NCBI RefSeq assembly: GCF_014195095.1
Contig: NZ_JACIBC010000004.1
Coordinates: forward strand, 496,001-560,000
Length of the DNA: 64,000 nt
DNA from: Rhizobium sp. BK602
GTDB taxonomy: Bacteria > Pseudomonadota > Alphaproteobacteria > Rhizobiales > Rhizobiaceae
Direction: 5' to 3'
The notes under the pieces are model-generated. The model saw only the letters and a program-made list of their open reading frames with translations, did not search any database and was not told the DNA's origin. Below, in pieces: positions 53,749-62,564 of the stretch. The stretch's first letter is position 1. Every line of letters starts with the position of its first letter. Made by a program: the position numbers and the translations under genes.

Positions 53749-53883
53749 TGCTGTTTCCTCTCATGATGCCAAGTCGCCGATGGCTTCGGCATGCCGCGTT
53801 CGTCCGCATTGGGCACGATATTGTTTTTCACGCGCTTTTCGACGGGAGGATAGCCGAAAGCGATGCCGGCCGTCCTTATTCAT

Positions 53884-54066
53884 TTATCCAGCACTGGCAG
53901 CCGTTATGCCGGTCGGAAATAGTCCGGCCCAACCCAGAACCGCCACGGCGGCGATGACGAGGCAGAACCACATGACGACATAATCATTGGCCAGCCTCCT
54001 GTTCAGCGCCGCCAGAACGAGCGCGACACTGAAGGCGAGCCAAAGAAGATTGCAGATATGATCCAT
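53884..54066 (-). CDS. Small membrane protein, 60 aa
   Basis: ATG 54066 with AAAGGGA about 9 bases upstream. Two hydrophobic helices (LLWLAFSVALVLAALN and VVMWFCLVIAAVAVLGW) joined by a short NRRLANDY loop. Function unknown. The gene sits between other short minus-strand genes of this orphan group. Confidence 0.55.
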   Translation of the reverse strand: MDHICNLLWLAFSVALVLAALNRRLANDYVVMWFCLVIAAVAVLGWAGLFPTGITAASAG

Positions 54067-54229
54067 TTTGTCCGTTCCCTTTATTCTTTGCCCTCCCGTT
54101 ATCGGAGGTTAGCCGGATGGAAGGGCAAGAGATAGAGTGGGAGCGGGATTGAGGGTTGCGTAAAGTGGATATCGCCGTTTTGCCCGCGATATCCCGTCAC
54201 CGGATCGATGCCGGAAAGTCCCGGCGGTG

Positions 54230-54700
54230 TCAGCGGCCGCTGGTTCGCGCCGCCACCAGCGGGATCGAGCGCCTGTCGGGAAGGGCGGAGGCCGGTTTTC
54301 TGAGAGGAGAGACCGGCACGAGCGGCTTGCCGCTCTTGACGGTCTTTTCGAGCCGCTTGCTCGGCGCGCGGCGGGGAAGGGCATTGGTTGCGACCGGCGC
54401 CATCTTGTTCGCCCTGTTCGCGCCCAACCAGCGGGCGATGGCGTCGAAACCCGGCTGAACCGCGCGCTTCACCTCGGTAGTGAGTTCGGCTTCCATATCG
54501 CAGGCAAGGGCGATTGCCTGCCAATCGATCTTGCCGGCTCGTGCCGGCGGATGCGACCGGAACTGCACAAGACCGATCATATAGGCCCGAACATTTTCGA
54601 AGGTCCGCTGCTGCAGCAAGGACTCGAGCCTCACCGTGCAGAAATCCGAGATCTTGCGTTGGAATATCTCGGGGGAAGAAAATTGATTGTTGGGAGCCAT
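54230..54700 (-). CDS. Hypothetical protein, 156 aa
   Basis: ATG 54700 follows AAGGA at spacing 9. Residues 1-95 look like a folded helical domain (SSPEIFQRKISDFCTVRLES, ...GKIDWQAIALACDMEAEL). Residues 96-156 are basic, Pro/Arg/Lys-rich and probably disordered. The N-terminal part recalls segments found with rhizobial integrase-type proteins, but that is memory-based and uncertain. Not recognised otherwise. Confidence 0.55.
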   Translation of the reverse strand: MAPNNQFSSPEIFQRKISDFCTVRLESLLQQRTFENVRAYMIGLVQFRSHPPARAGKIDWQAIALACDMEAELTTEVKRAVQPGFDAIARWLGANRANKMAPVATNALPRRAPSKRLEKTVKSGKPLVPVSPLRKPASALPDRRSIPLVAARTSGR

Positions 54701-54945
54701 TCATAAATTCCTTGCGGGCATTGCGGCGCGAGCGCCGGGGTGTGGCCTGCTAAGGCAGCCAGGTTAAGAAAACGCAAATGCGGAACCCGCCGTTGCCGGC
54801 TTCGCATCGCTTTCGTCCGGCGCCAAAATTAGGCCGATTTTTGGGATTGCCGGGGGCGAGCCCCGTCTTTGAAGATTGGTTTGCGAGTGAAAGAGGCGCC
54901 GATATAGTCGCTGCGCACCGGCTTTGTCCAGTGCGTCAATTCAAT

Positions 54946-55053
54946 TCACAAGCCCCAGCCGTCATCGTCTTCTTCGGGCAGGTGCGGTCCGACGATGAGG
55001 TTGAGAGCGTAGACAATGGCGGCAAGCAGGATCAGGCAGCTTAGGAGAGCCAT
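54946..55053 (-). CDS. Possible 35-aa membrane protein
   Basis: ATG 55053 begins MALLSCLILLAAIVYALNLI, a single hydrophobic helix, and ends in an acidic tail (EEDDDGWGL). The ribosome site is weak (GCAGGCT). The same frame extends upstream to 55209 without membrane character. Plausible but weak; the stretches 54701-54945 and 55054-55267 hold nothing else I can support. Confidence 0.3.
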   Translation of the reverse strand: MALLSCLILLAAIVYALNLIVGPHLPEEDDDGWGL

Positions 55054-55267
55054 TTTGAGCCTGCGAATTGCGGCAAGTGGGCCAAGTGACGAATCCCCGT
55101 GATCGGCGCGGCGAGATGCAGGCCGATGCTTCCATCGGCTACAATCCGACACCGGCGGCAATGGGGCTCGGATATTTCCAAACATTATGAATTGTGGAAT
55201 TTTGTGCACGCGCTTGCATGGCCAATCGGCCGGGAGACCGGTTGCTTGTCCTCATGGGAGGGATCGT

Positions 55268-55735
55268 TCAAAGGCCGGGCGTCTGCCTGGTTTCCGGCGT
55301 CGTCTCTTTCGGCTGCACCACGGCTTCCAGAAGCCCTATGATCGCTTTGCGCACATGTGGCATGGACGCCAGGAAGGCTTTTGCCAGGCGCCGGCCCTCG
55401 GCGGTGCCGAGGATCACGGTGAGGATTTCCTTTTCCGTATCGGTCGGCTCTCTTTCGTCCACGTCGACCAGGCCTTCAAAAAAATAGGAAACGGGCCGGT
55501 GCAGCGCCCTGGCAATTTCGAACAGTCTGGAGGCGCTGACCCGGTTGGTGCCGAATTCGTATTTCTGGATCTGTTGAAAGGTCAGGCCGAGACATTTCGC
55601 CAGCGATTCCTGAGACATTCCTCGCCTCTTGCGCGCAAAGCGAATTTGGCGCCCGACATAAATATCCACGGGATGGCGGCCCAGCTCGCTGGTTGTCGCA
55701 TTGCCCGGATTTCTTGCAGTTACCATACCATTCAT
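55268..55735 (-). CDS. XRE-family HTH regulator (PraR/PhrR-like)
   Basis: 155 aa from ATG 55735; the frame extends to 55861 but the extra part is unlike the family. HTH core IRFARKRRGMSQESLAKCLG and LTFQQIQKYEFGTNRVSASR, then VSYFFEGL, closely matching the rhizobial PraR/PhrR pattern. Residues ~95-155 form a helical tail. PraR-like proteins regulate quorum sensing and biofilm/attachment in rhizobia; location beside the polysaccharide genes fits. Probably autoregulated (inverted repeat at 55874-55906). Confidence 0.85.
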   Translation of the reverse strand: MNGMVTARNPGNATTSELGRHPVDIYVGRQIRFARKRRGMSQESLAKCLGLTFQQIQKYEFGTNRVSASRLFEIARALHRPVSYFFEGLVDVDEREPTDTEKEILTVILGTAEGRRLAKAFLASMPHVRKAIIGLLEAVVQPKETTPETRQTPGL

Positions 55736-55873
55736 GACAGCATCCAATCTGCTCCATCCTCCCCCGCTTGCGCGAGGAGCGGTAGCATCTTCATAGTTAC
55801 GGTCAAAAATCACTGCCTCGAAAATGCAGAATACCCGGTGCGAATATTGAGATACTCGCATGACGATAAGAAG

Positions 55874-55906
55874 TTATATTGGTTTATACCATAAATACCA
55901 ATATAA
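55874..55906. promoter_or_regulatory. AT-rich 9+15+9 inverted repeat upstream of the XRE gene
   Basis: TTATATTGG (55874-55882) and CCAATATAA (55898-55906) are exact reverse complements around a 15-bp AT-rich centre. It stands about 140 bp before the regulator start in a strikingly AT-rich island (55855-55960). The 444-bp spacer 55736-56179 otherwise holds no supported gene. Confidence 0.5.
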
Positions 55907-56179
55907 TATCAAGGATTTCATTTTGATATGGCTCGAATTTTCTATCCTCTATTTCCCGGTTTCGTGCCGAGATGACAAGATCAGCGATGCGATAACTTCA
56001 CATTCGCTCCGACGCCGGGCGGATCGGTATGCAACAATATTTGGTGAAGGGAGAGACGAGCCGCAAGGGCTCGAAAGGCGGTGTCTTGCTGGGAAAGGTT
56101 CAATCACCGCAAGCAATTTGGTGCCGCGTTTGACCAAGCGATGCCGGCATCGGCAATGTCTGTGAGCGGGATAGCGGTT

Positions 56180-56581
56180 TCAATCCTGGATGCGCGGCTG
56201 AGCTTTTTCCGCCTTGCGGCTTTCCGGTTCGGCCTGGGGCGCCCTGTCCCCGAGACCATGGAATGGACCATAGGCGAACAATCCCGATTTCGTCTGCGCA
56301 GGCGCCCTGCTGCGATCGCGTCCGAGCAACTTTACATAGACGAGATAGAACAGCAGATGCGGGAAAAGGTAACCGGCTTCAAGAACGACGGCCAAAATCG
56401 CGGACCAGATGGCAAGCTCCGCCGCCGAATGTCCCGAACCGATATTCGTCACCACATAGCCCGCGATGATCAGCACGACGATAATGGTGAAATGCAGGAT
56501 AGGCACTCTGAGGGCGCATAAAACACCGACCGCAAATGAAAGAAAGAGGCCCCATGCCATCAAACGTTCAGCTCCGAGCAT
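56180..56581 (-). CDS. Small integral membrane protein of the polysaccharide region
   Basis: 133 aa from ATG 56581; an internal ATG at 56560 is an alternative. Three hydrophobic helices within the first ~85 residues (WGLFLSFAVGVLCALRV, IIVVLIIAGYVVTNIG, LFYLVYVKLLGRDR), then a hydrophilic tail of ~45 residues. Topology resembles small rhizobial membrane proteins found with exo genes, such as ExoX-type repressors, but sequence identity to them is not apparent. Minus strand, downstream of exoF-like by 273 bp. Confidence 0.6.
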   Translation of the reverse strand: MLGAERLMAWGLFLSFAVGVLCALRVPILHFTIIVVLIIAGYVVTNIGSGHSAAELAIWSAILAVVLEAGYLFPHLLFYLVYVKLLGRDRSRAPAQTKSGLFAYGPFHGLGDRAPQAEPESRKAEKAQPRIQD

Positions 56582-56597
56582 CCGATCCGGAATCAAG

Positions 56598-56622
56598 ACT
56601 GATACTGAAAAGTATTATCAGT
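56598..56622. promoter_or_regulatory. Inverted repeat in the promoter region of the small membrane protein
   Basis: ACTGATA (56598-56604) and TATCAGT (56616-56622) with an 11-bp centre, 16 bp before the ATG at 56581. Distance fits an operator or a leader hairpin that could mask the ribosome site. The stretch 56582-56854 holds no other recognised feature. Confidence 0.4.
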
Positions 56623-56854
56623 GATCTCAGCCCGCAGAACAAGCTTGAAATGGTGCCGAGCACTGTAATTCGCAGTTGTCGCCGGGTTTATCCCGTCATG
56701 GTAATTGGATGGGGTCGAGGCTTTACCACCCTGAGGAGAAGTCCGTGTGAACTCAGCTCGCGCGACCTGTCGCCGGGGCCCGCCGACGGGCGATCCGAGC
56801 TCTCCGAAGGGTTGAGCGACGGGGTCGGTCAGGCGGGTTGATTGTCGCCGTCAT

Positions 56855-58222
56855 TCAGGGTGAGAGGCTCGGTTTGATACCGCTATCCGTTGTCCGGATG
56901 GGCGTTGCCGCCTTCTGGTCTTCCACGCGGATGACGTCGCCGGGAGCGACGAGATCATTGTCGCTGACGGTGATCGTGCGCAAGTTGCCGTCGACGATGC
57001 GATCGATCGTCGTCCGGAGAATGCGCTGACCGTCCGCGGATGCCAGGCTCGCCGCCGCCGCCGGCGCGCGGGCCTCGATATTTTCAAGCAGAGCCCGCGT
57101 CGTCGCGGTCTTTTCGCGATTGGAGGCAAGGCGTTCGCGCACTTCCGCCGCCTCGGTCAATGCCTGCACGCGATAGCGGTTGCGAACGTCGGCGATGTCG
57201 CCTTCCGCCTTGGCGATATCCTGTCTCGCCTTGAGGTTGGCGAGCGCGACGTCCAGATTCTGGCTTTCGAGCTGCGCCAGGTTCTGGTTGGCGCCGAGCT
57301 CGCGGGAGGACACGGTCAGCCCTTGCGCGATCAGCTTGTTGACCGTGCCCACATCCTTGTTGGCGAGTTCGATCTGCTTGGCCAGCGAAACGGCTTTGGA
57401 ATTCAGCGCCTCTATCTGGTTCGTAGCAAGAAGCTTGGTCTGGTTGAGGGCATCGATTTCGGTGTTCATGGATCGCTGCCGCGTGTCGAACAGGTCCTGT
57501 TCCTCGCGCATCATGCGCCCGATGATCTCGTCGTCGGCGCCGAGAGCCAGGTCCGACGGAAAGGTGATTGCGGGCTGGCCCTCCGTGATGGCGTCGAGAC
57601 GCGCCTGCCGGGCAAGAAGCCCGAGGCGCTCGACCTCGAGCATCCGAAGGTCGCCGCGGGCAACCAGGGCGTCCCGCTGCAAGTTGACGAGGCTCGGGTC
57701 TATGAGCCCGAAGATGCCGCCGGCCATGCTGAGCGCTTGAACCACCGTGAGGCCGGGGCTGTAGCTATATTTTCCCGGCCTGGTCACCAGCCCGGTCAGG
57801 AAGAACGGCCGGTATTCCGAGACTTCCACCGAGGCGTTCGGGCGCTTCTGCATGCCGACCTGCGTCTTCAGGCGTTCGCCGATGGAATCGGATACCTGCT
57901 CGAGGGTCAGTCCCGCGGCCGGCACGGTTCCGATGATGGGAAGGGACAGGTTGCCCGCCGTCGAGATCACGAACTCCCCGGTCAGCGGCGCCCACTCGAC
58001 CGTCGTGCCGGCCATGGGCCGCCATTCGAATACCCTGATCCTGAGCTTGTCCTGGGGGCCGAGAATATAGTCATCCGCAAGCGCATGCGATCCGCCCAGT
58101 ATTTCCAGAAATGCTGCAGCTGCGAGAAACGCCAGCCCGAAGCCGGAAAGACGGCGGCGCCGGACGTTGACGATCGCCGCGCCGCAATCCGCTTGCCCAT
58201 ACGATAAAGCCTGTGGTCGCAT
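56855..58222 (-). CDS. Polysaccharide export/biosynthesis protein (ExoF-like, Wza/SLBB type)
   Basis: 455 aa. Signal-like hydrophobic segment at residues ~27-48 ending in SHALADD. Poly_export domain (YILGPQDKLRIRVFEW, residues ~51-66) and an SLBB-like part (FFLTGLVTRPGKYSYSPGL), then a long coiled coil (~190-400: MNTEIDALNQTKLLATNQIE, ANLKARQDIAKAEGDIADV). ExoF in rhizobia has this same plan and is needed for exopolysaccharide assembly/translocation. It starts 12 bp after the GT4 stop, so the two are one operon. Confidence 0.9.
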   Translation of the reverse strand: MRPQALSYGQADCGAAIVNVRRRRLSGFGLAFLAAAAFLEILGGSHALADDYILGPQDKLRIRVFEWRPMAGTTVEWAPLTGEFVISTAGNLSLPIIGTVPAAGLTLEQVSDSIGERLKTQVGMQKRPNASVEVSEYRPFFLTGLVTRPGKYSYSPGLTVVQALSMAGGIFGLIDPSLVNLQRDALVARGDLRMLEVERLGLLARQARLDAITEGQPAITFPSDLALGADDEIIGRMMREEQDLFDTRQRSMNTEIDALNQTKLLATNQIEALNSKAVSLAKQIELANKDVGTVNKLIAQGLTVSSRELGANQNLAQLESQNLDVALANLKARQDIAKAEGDIADVRNRYRVQALTEAAEVRERLASNREKTATTRALLENIEARAPAAAASLASADGQRILRTTIDRIVDGNLRTITVSDNDLVAPGDVIRVEDQKAATPIRTTDSGIKPSLSP

Positions 58223-58234
58223 GATCTAGTACTC

Positions 58235-59398
58235 CTACCGATCCAATCGGCGGCGATCCCCCACAAGGTTCACGTCGCGAAGAGGGGGCCGCGCGTGACC
58301 GATGCTGGCGCGTTCGATCAGGGATTTGTTGACGAAGGATTTGAATTTCTCGATGAAGACGTCCGTCCTGAATTCCGCCGCGCGCGCCACGGCATCGGCC
58401 GGATTGAAATCGATGCGGTCGAAGTACTCGATCGCGTCGATCATCGCCTCCACCGTCTGCGTGGAGAAGAAGACGCCGGTCTTGTCGGACACGACCGTTT
58501 CGGTCGCGCCGCCGCGGCCGAATGCGATGACCGGACGCCCGCTCGCCATGGCTTCGACCGGTACGATCCCGAAATCCTCCTCGCCGGGAAAGACAAGCGC
58601 CTTGCAGCGCGCATATTCCCGCTTCAGGACGTCGAAGGGCTGCGGTCCCATGATCGTCACCGTCGGGCCGGCTATCCGCTGCAGGCGGTCGAGCATCTCG
58701 CCGCCGCCGATGACGATGAGCTTCGTCTTCATCCGGTTGAAGGCTTCCACGGCAAGATCGGGCCGCTTGTAGCTGACCAGTTCCCCCACCATCAGATAGT
58801 GGTCGCCGATCTCCGACGGCGGAACGGGATGAAAGGCGGTGGTATCCACCGGAGGGTGAATGATTTCCGCATCCCGACGGTAGTAGCTCTTGATGCGCTG
58901 CGCCACGGTTGCGGAGTTTGCGGCGAAATCGTCGACGCGGTTGGCGGTTGCGACGTCCCAGGTTCTCAAATAATGCGCGAGCGGCGGCATCATCAACCGG
59001 GTCATCAGGCCGGAACTGTCATAGTATTTGTTATACATGTTCCAGATGTATCGCATCGGCGAATGACAGTAACAAACATGTAAAGCGGTAGAATTCGGTA
59101 TTATACCCTTCGAAGGGCCGGATTCGCTGCTGATGACGAGGTCGTATTCATGAAGATCCATCTGCTCCAGCGCCATGGGCATCAGGGGCAGATATTTTTT
59201 GTAGAGTTTCCGGGCATAGGGAAGCTGATCGATGAAAGTCGTATGAATCCGGTGCCTTTTGATGACGTCGGAAATGGCCGAGGGGTCATAGACATGCGTG
59301 AAAATATCCGCGCACGGATACATTCTGCAAAGGGCTTCCAAAACCTTCTCTCCTCCGCGCATGCCAACCAGCCAATAATGTATGATTGCAACGCGCAT
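58235..59398 (-). CDS. Glycosyltransferase family 4 protein
   Basis: 387 aa from ATG 59398 (GGAGTACTCC upstream). N-terminal MRVAIIHYWLVGMRGGEKVL is the acceptor lobe of GT4 enzymes; the donor lobe has VGELVSYKRPDLAVEAFNRM and the EX7E motif in FPGEEDFGIVPVEAMASGRP. Transfers a sugar from a nucleotide donor to the growing lipid-linked repeat unit at the cytoplasmic membrane face. Sugar specificity unknown. First gene of the minus-strand pair with exoF. Confidence 0.92.
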   Translation of the reverse strand: MRVAIIHYWLVGMRGGEKVLEALCRMYPCADIFTHVYDPSAISDVIKRHRIHTTFIDQLPYARKLYKKYLPLMPMALEQMDLHEYDLVISSESGPSKGIIPNSTALHVCYCHSPMRYIWNMYNKYYDSSGLMTRLMMPPLAHYLRTWDVATANRVDDFAANSATVAQRIKSYYRRDAEIIHPPVDTTAFHPVPPSEIGDHYLMVGELVSYKRPDLAVEAFNRMKTKLIVIGGGEMLDRLQRIAGPTVTIMGPQPFDVLKREYARCKALVFPGEEDFGIVPVEAMASGRPVIAFGRGGATETVVSDKTGVFFSTQTVEAMIDAIEYFDRIDFNPADAVARAAEFRTDVFIEKFKSFVNKSLIERASIGHARPPLRDVNLVGDRRRLDR

Positions 59399-59490
59399 GG
59401 AGTACTCCAGAAACAAAAATGAGATCGTTACAGTCTATCCGAACGTATAGTTCGACAATATTGCTGTAATTCTCTCGTATTCGCGTGGTG

Positions 59491-60591
59491 CTAAAGATCG
59501 GGATACGATATATGCTTTACGTCTTGCCGAAATCGTTTGGCGGGAGAGCGAGCTTCTCCGGCCTCCTTGACCCACCTGAAGGCTTTGAGATGTTTGTTGT
59601 GGCGCTCGATGAAGGCCTGGATATCGGCTTCGATCTGGCCGGCTGACGTGCCGAGGTCGTGCTGCGGCAGCCTGCGGGTCAATTCGGCAAGCCAGGTCTC
59701 GACCTGGTGGAACCAGGAGGCCGACGTGGGCGTGAAGTGAAGGTGGTAGCGCGGCCGGCGCGCCAGCCAGGATCGGATCGCCGCGACCTTATGGGTCGCG
59801 TAGTTATCCATGATGATATGGACATCGAGGCCGGGGGCGAGGGTGGCGTCGATCTGCTTCAGGAATTCGAGAAATTCCTTGGTTCCCTGCTTCCTGTAGG
59901 ATTTCCCGGCGACGAAGCCGGCGACAAGGTCGAGGCTTGCCAACAATGACGCCGTGCTCTGCCGCGCCTGCATTCGCCGCACCGGCGCTTCCGGCAGCGC
60001 CGCGGGCAGCGGCCGCTCGCGGTCGAGAACCGCGCGTGTCCGGCTCTCATCGACGCTGAGCGCCAGCGCACGGTTGGGCGGTGAAAGATAGAGGCCGACG
60101 ATATCGCAGACCCTGTCGGAAAACTGCGGATCGCTTGATAGTTCAAACGCTTGCGAACGATGCGGCTGCAGTCCGAACGCCGCCCATATGCGCCGGATCG
60201 TCGTATGCGAAAAGCCCGTGGTCGCGGCCATCGAGCGGATCGACCAATGCAGCCCGTCCTCGGGTGTCGACTGTAGCGTGCGTTCGATGACGGCGACGAT
60301 CTGGGCATCGTCGATCGTGCGCGGTCGGCCCGGGCGATCTTCGTCGAAGAGACCTTCGACACGGTGCTTGAGGAAGCGCCGCCGCCACTTGCCGACCGTG
60401 TTTTCGTGAACATTCATTTCCGCAGCCACCGCCTTGTTGGCGACGCCGTCGGCGCAGCGGAGGATGATCCCGCATCGCTCGCGCATGGATCGCGATGCCT
60501 GCTGGTCTTGCCCAATCTGCTGCTCCAGATAGTCCCGTTCTTCCTGGCTCAAAACCAAGGGGGCCGTAGGCCGCCCAGCTACGCTCGCCAT
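59491..60591 (-). mobile_element. IS630-family transposase gene (insertion sequence)
   Basis: 366 aa from ATG 60591 (GGGGAG upstream). N-terminal HTH (ERCGIILRCADGVANKAVAA, VHENTVGKWRRRFLKH) and a DDE_3 catalytic domain: LSVDES..., HIIMDNYATHK, and the glutamate in HQVETWLAELT. Full length, apparently intact. IS630 elements insert at TA and duplicate it; I could not identify terminal inverted repeats within 59399-59490 or 60592-60891. It sits between divergently oriented polysaccharide genes and may separate them from a shared promoter. Confidence 0.88.
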
Positions 60592-60891
60592 TGTTACGCT
60601 CCCCGCAAGTCCCATTATAAAAGTACAGATCAATGATACGAAATTAAGTTCCAGCCGAATATTACTATTTTAAAATATATAAATGATAAAGTGCCAAATG
60701 TAAGCTTAATAATTCAAATTTAAAATGCGGTATATCCCCGGTTGTTCGCAATTCATACATGTATACTGCGACGCAATAAAGACATTGTCAAATTATTTAT
60801 TGTTTGTTAACGTAACTCTACATTCAGATGCGGCGATGTCTGAACATATCAGGCGATATTTCTTTATTTCTTTCCAGTATGGAGCAAGCAG
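60592..60891. promoter_or_regulatory. AT-rich 300-bp region upstream of the ExoY-like gene
   Basis: Very AT-rich from about 60630 to 60880 (TTTTAAAATATATAAATG; TTATTTATTGTTTGTTAACG) in a GC-rich genome. No gene seen. It probably holds the right end of the IS and the promoter of the plus-strand polysaccharide genes. Such AT-rich DNA is a usual target for H-NS-like or MucR-type silencers in rhizobial exo regions. Confidence 0.4.
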
Positions 60892-61617
60892 ATGAGAGAG
60901 ATTGATCTGAGACGTGAATTCGGGGCATTGGACAACCTGCGGACGCGACGACGGCCTGGCATATCTACCGATCTGACAGCTTCAAGAGCGACCGCCTCTC
61001 ATGCCTCCTCCGATTCCATCAAGCGTTGTGTCGACATCATTCTGGCGGGGGGCGCCCTCATCATTCTGTCGCCGATGATCCTGATGGTGATGGCAATTCT
61101 CTTATTGACGCAGGGTCGGCCGATCTTTGTTGCGCATCGGCGCATCGGCAAGCATGGGGTTTTGTTTCCCTGCCTGAAATTCAGGACCATGGTCACCAAT
61201 GGTGAAGAGGTGCTTGCACGGCATCTCAAGGCCAATCCGGAGCTGAGGGCCGAGTGGAACGCCACGAGAAAGCTCAAGGACGATCCGCGCATCACGCCGT
61301 TCGGAAGGCTTCTGCGCAAGAACAGCGTCGACGAGATCCCCCAGCTCCTGAATGTGCTGCGGGGCGAAATGAGCCTTGTCGGTCCGCGCCCGATCGTCTC
61401 GAGCGAAGCGGAGCTCTATGGCGTCTATTTCGCGGATTACATGAAAGTGCGTCCCGGCCTGACCGGCCTTTGGCAAGTCAGCGGGCGCAGCGATACCAGC
61501 TATGGCACGCGTGTCGAGCTCGACGCGCGCTACGTGGCCGAGCGCAGTTTCTGGGGCGATGTGATGATCATGGTCAGGACCATTCCAGCGGTTCTGTCCT
61601 CGCGGGGCAGCTATTGA
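60892..61617 (+). CDS. Initiating sugar-1-phosphate transferase (ExoY/WcaJ-like)
   Basis: 241 aa. N-terminal ~40 residues are hydrophilic. One hydrophobic segment (IILAGGALIILSPMILMVMA) is followed by the catalytic domain with RIGKHGVLFPCLKFRTMVTN, DDPRITPFGRLLRKNSVDE, and MSLVGPRPIVSSE...RPGLTGLWQVSGRS. These are signatures of the bacterial sugar transferase family. It transfers hexose-1-phosphate to undecaprenyl phosphate, starting each repeat unit. Close to ExoY in length and motifs. Leads a plus-strand group running to the window end. Confidence 0.93.
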   Translation: MREIDLRREFGALDNLRTRRRPGISTDLTASRATASHASSDSIKRCVDIILAGGALIILSPMILMVMAILLLTQGRPIFVAHRRIGKHGVLFPCLKFRTMVTNGEEVLARHLKANPELRAEWNATRKLKDDPRITPFGRLLRKNSVDEIPQLLNVLRGEMSLVGPRPIVSSEAELYGVYFADYMKVRPGLTGLWQVSGRSDTSYGTRVELDARYVAERSFWGDVMIMVRTIPAVLSSRGSY

Positions 61618-61722
61618 ACTGTCAGCCATTCTTCGCCCCGAAACGGGCATAGCCGGGTCGTTATTGAACGCGGATGCGATTTTTGACGAGCGAGAGAGCC
61701 TGACGGCCGCTCGCGATGACGC

Positions 61723-62466
61723 ATGCCTTCGGGTGGCCCATTACAACTGAACTCTTGGCAAGGAACGGTCAGCTTGCAGGATATTTACGTTTCCGATCAT
61801 TATGCCGAACTGAACCCGACCTGGCACGAGGAGGATTCTCCCTGGAAGGCGCGTCAGATCGAGGAGATCATCCGAAAGAACGGGCTGCGGTTCGACAGCC
61901 TGTGCGAGGTCGGCTGCGGTACGGGTGAGATCCTTCTCAATCTGTCGCGTGCCTTTCCGAAGGTACGGTTCTCCGGATATGAGATTTCGCCGCATGCCTA
62001 TCAGCGGGCCAAGATGAAGGAGAAGAGCAATGTCTCCTTCCATCTGAGCAACGTCCTTGAAGAAGAGGACGCAAAGCATGACGTCGTCGTGATTGCCGAC
62101 GTCATAGAGCATGTGGAAGACTATATTTCCTTCATCAAGGGGCTGCGCGCCTGCGGCCGCTACAAGATCTTCCACATCCCGCTCGATCTCTCCGTGCAGT
62201 CGCTGCTGCGCGCCTGGCCGATCATGAACCTGCGGGCGAATGTCGGTCACCTGCATTATTTCTTCAAGGATAGCGCGCTTTCGACCCTGAAGGACTGCGG
62301 CTATTCCATCATCGACTACAAATACACGGCAAGCCGCCTGGAGCTTCCCAACCAGGCATTGTCCAGCACGCTGATGCGGCTGCCGCGCAAGCTCTTCTTT
62401 TCCTTGAATCCGGACCTCGCCGTGCGGGTACTGGGCGGCTACTCCCTTCTCGTTCTGGCAGAGTAG
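61723..62466 (+). CDS. Class I SAM-dependent methyltransferase
   Basis: 247 aa from ATG 61723; a TTG at 61774 with AAGGA ten bases upstream is an alternative start giving YVSDHYAEL as the N-terminus. Motif I LCEVGCGTGEILLNL, motif II VVVIADVIEHVEDY. Ubiquinone/SAM methyltransferase-like fold. In a polysaccharide cluster it may methylate a sugar or a lipid-linked intermediate; the substrate is unknown. 105 bp follow the ExoY-like stop without a gene. Confidence 0.85.
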   Translation: MPSGGPLQLNSWQGTVSLQDIYVSDHYAELNPTWHEEDSPWKARQIEEIIRKNGLRFDSLCEVGCGTGEILLNLSRAFPKVRFSGYEISPHAYQRAKMKEKSNVSFHLSNVLEEEDAKHDVVVIADVIEHVEDYISFIKGLRACGRYKIFHIPLDLSVQSLLRAWPIMNLRANVGHLHYFFKDSALSTLKDCGYSIIDYKYTASRLELPNQALSSTLMRLPRKLFFSLNPDLAVRVLGGYSLLVLAE

Positions 62467-62564
62467 ACCTCCATGCCGCGGCTCCGGAAGAATGCTGCAG
62501 CCCCATGCGCCGTCGGCTCCAGCCGTGGAGCCGACGCGCCGTCGCATACCGATGAGGCCCTGCC

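Noticed and set aside
53508..53831. N-terminal extension of the MDR oxidoreductase frame
   Set aside because: It overlaps the well-supported 69-aa gene and has no oxidoreductase-like sequence; the start at 53507 begins the family pattern.
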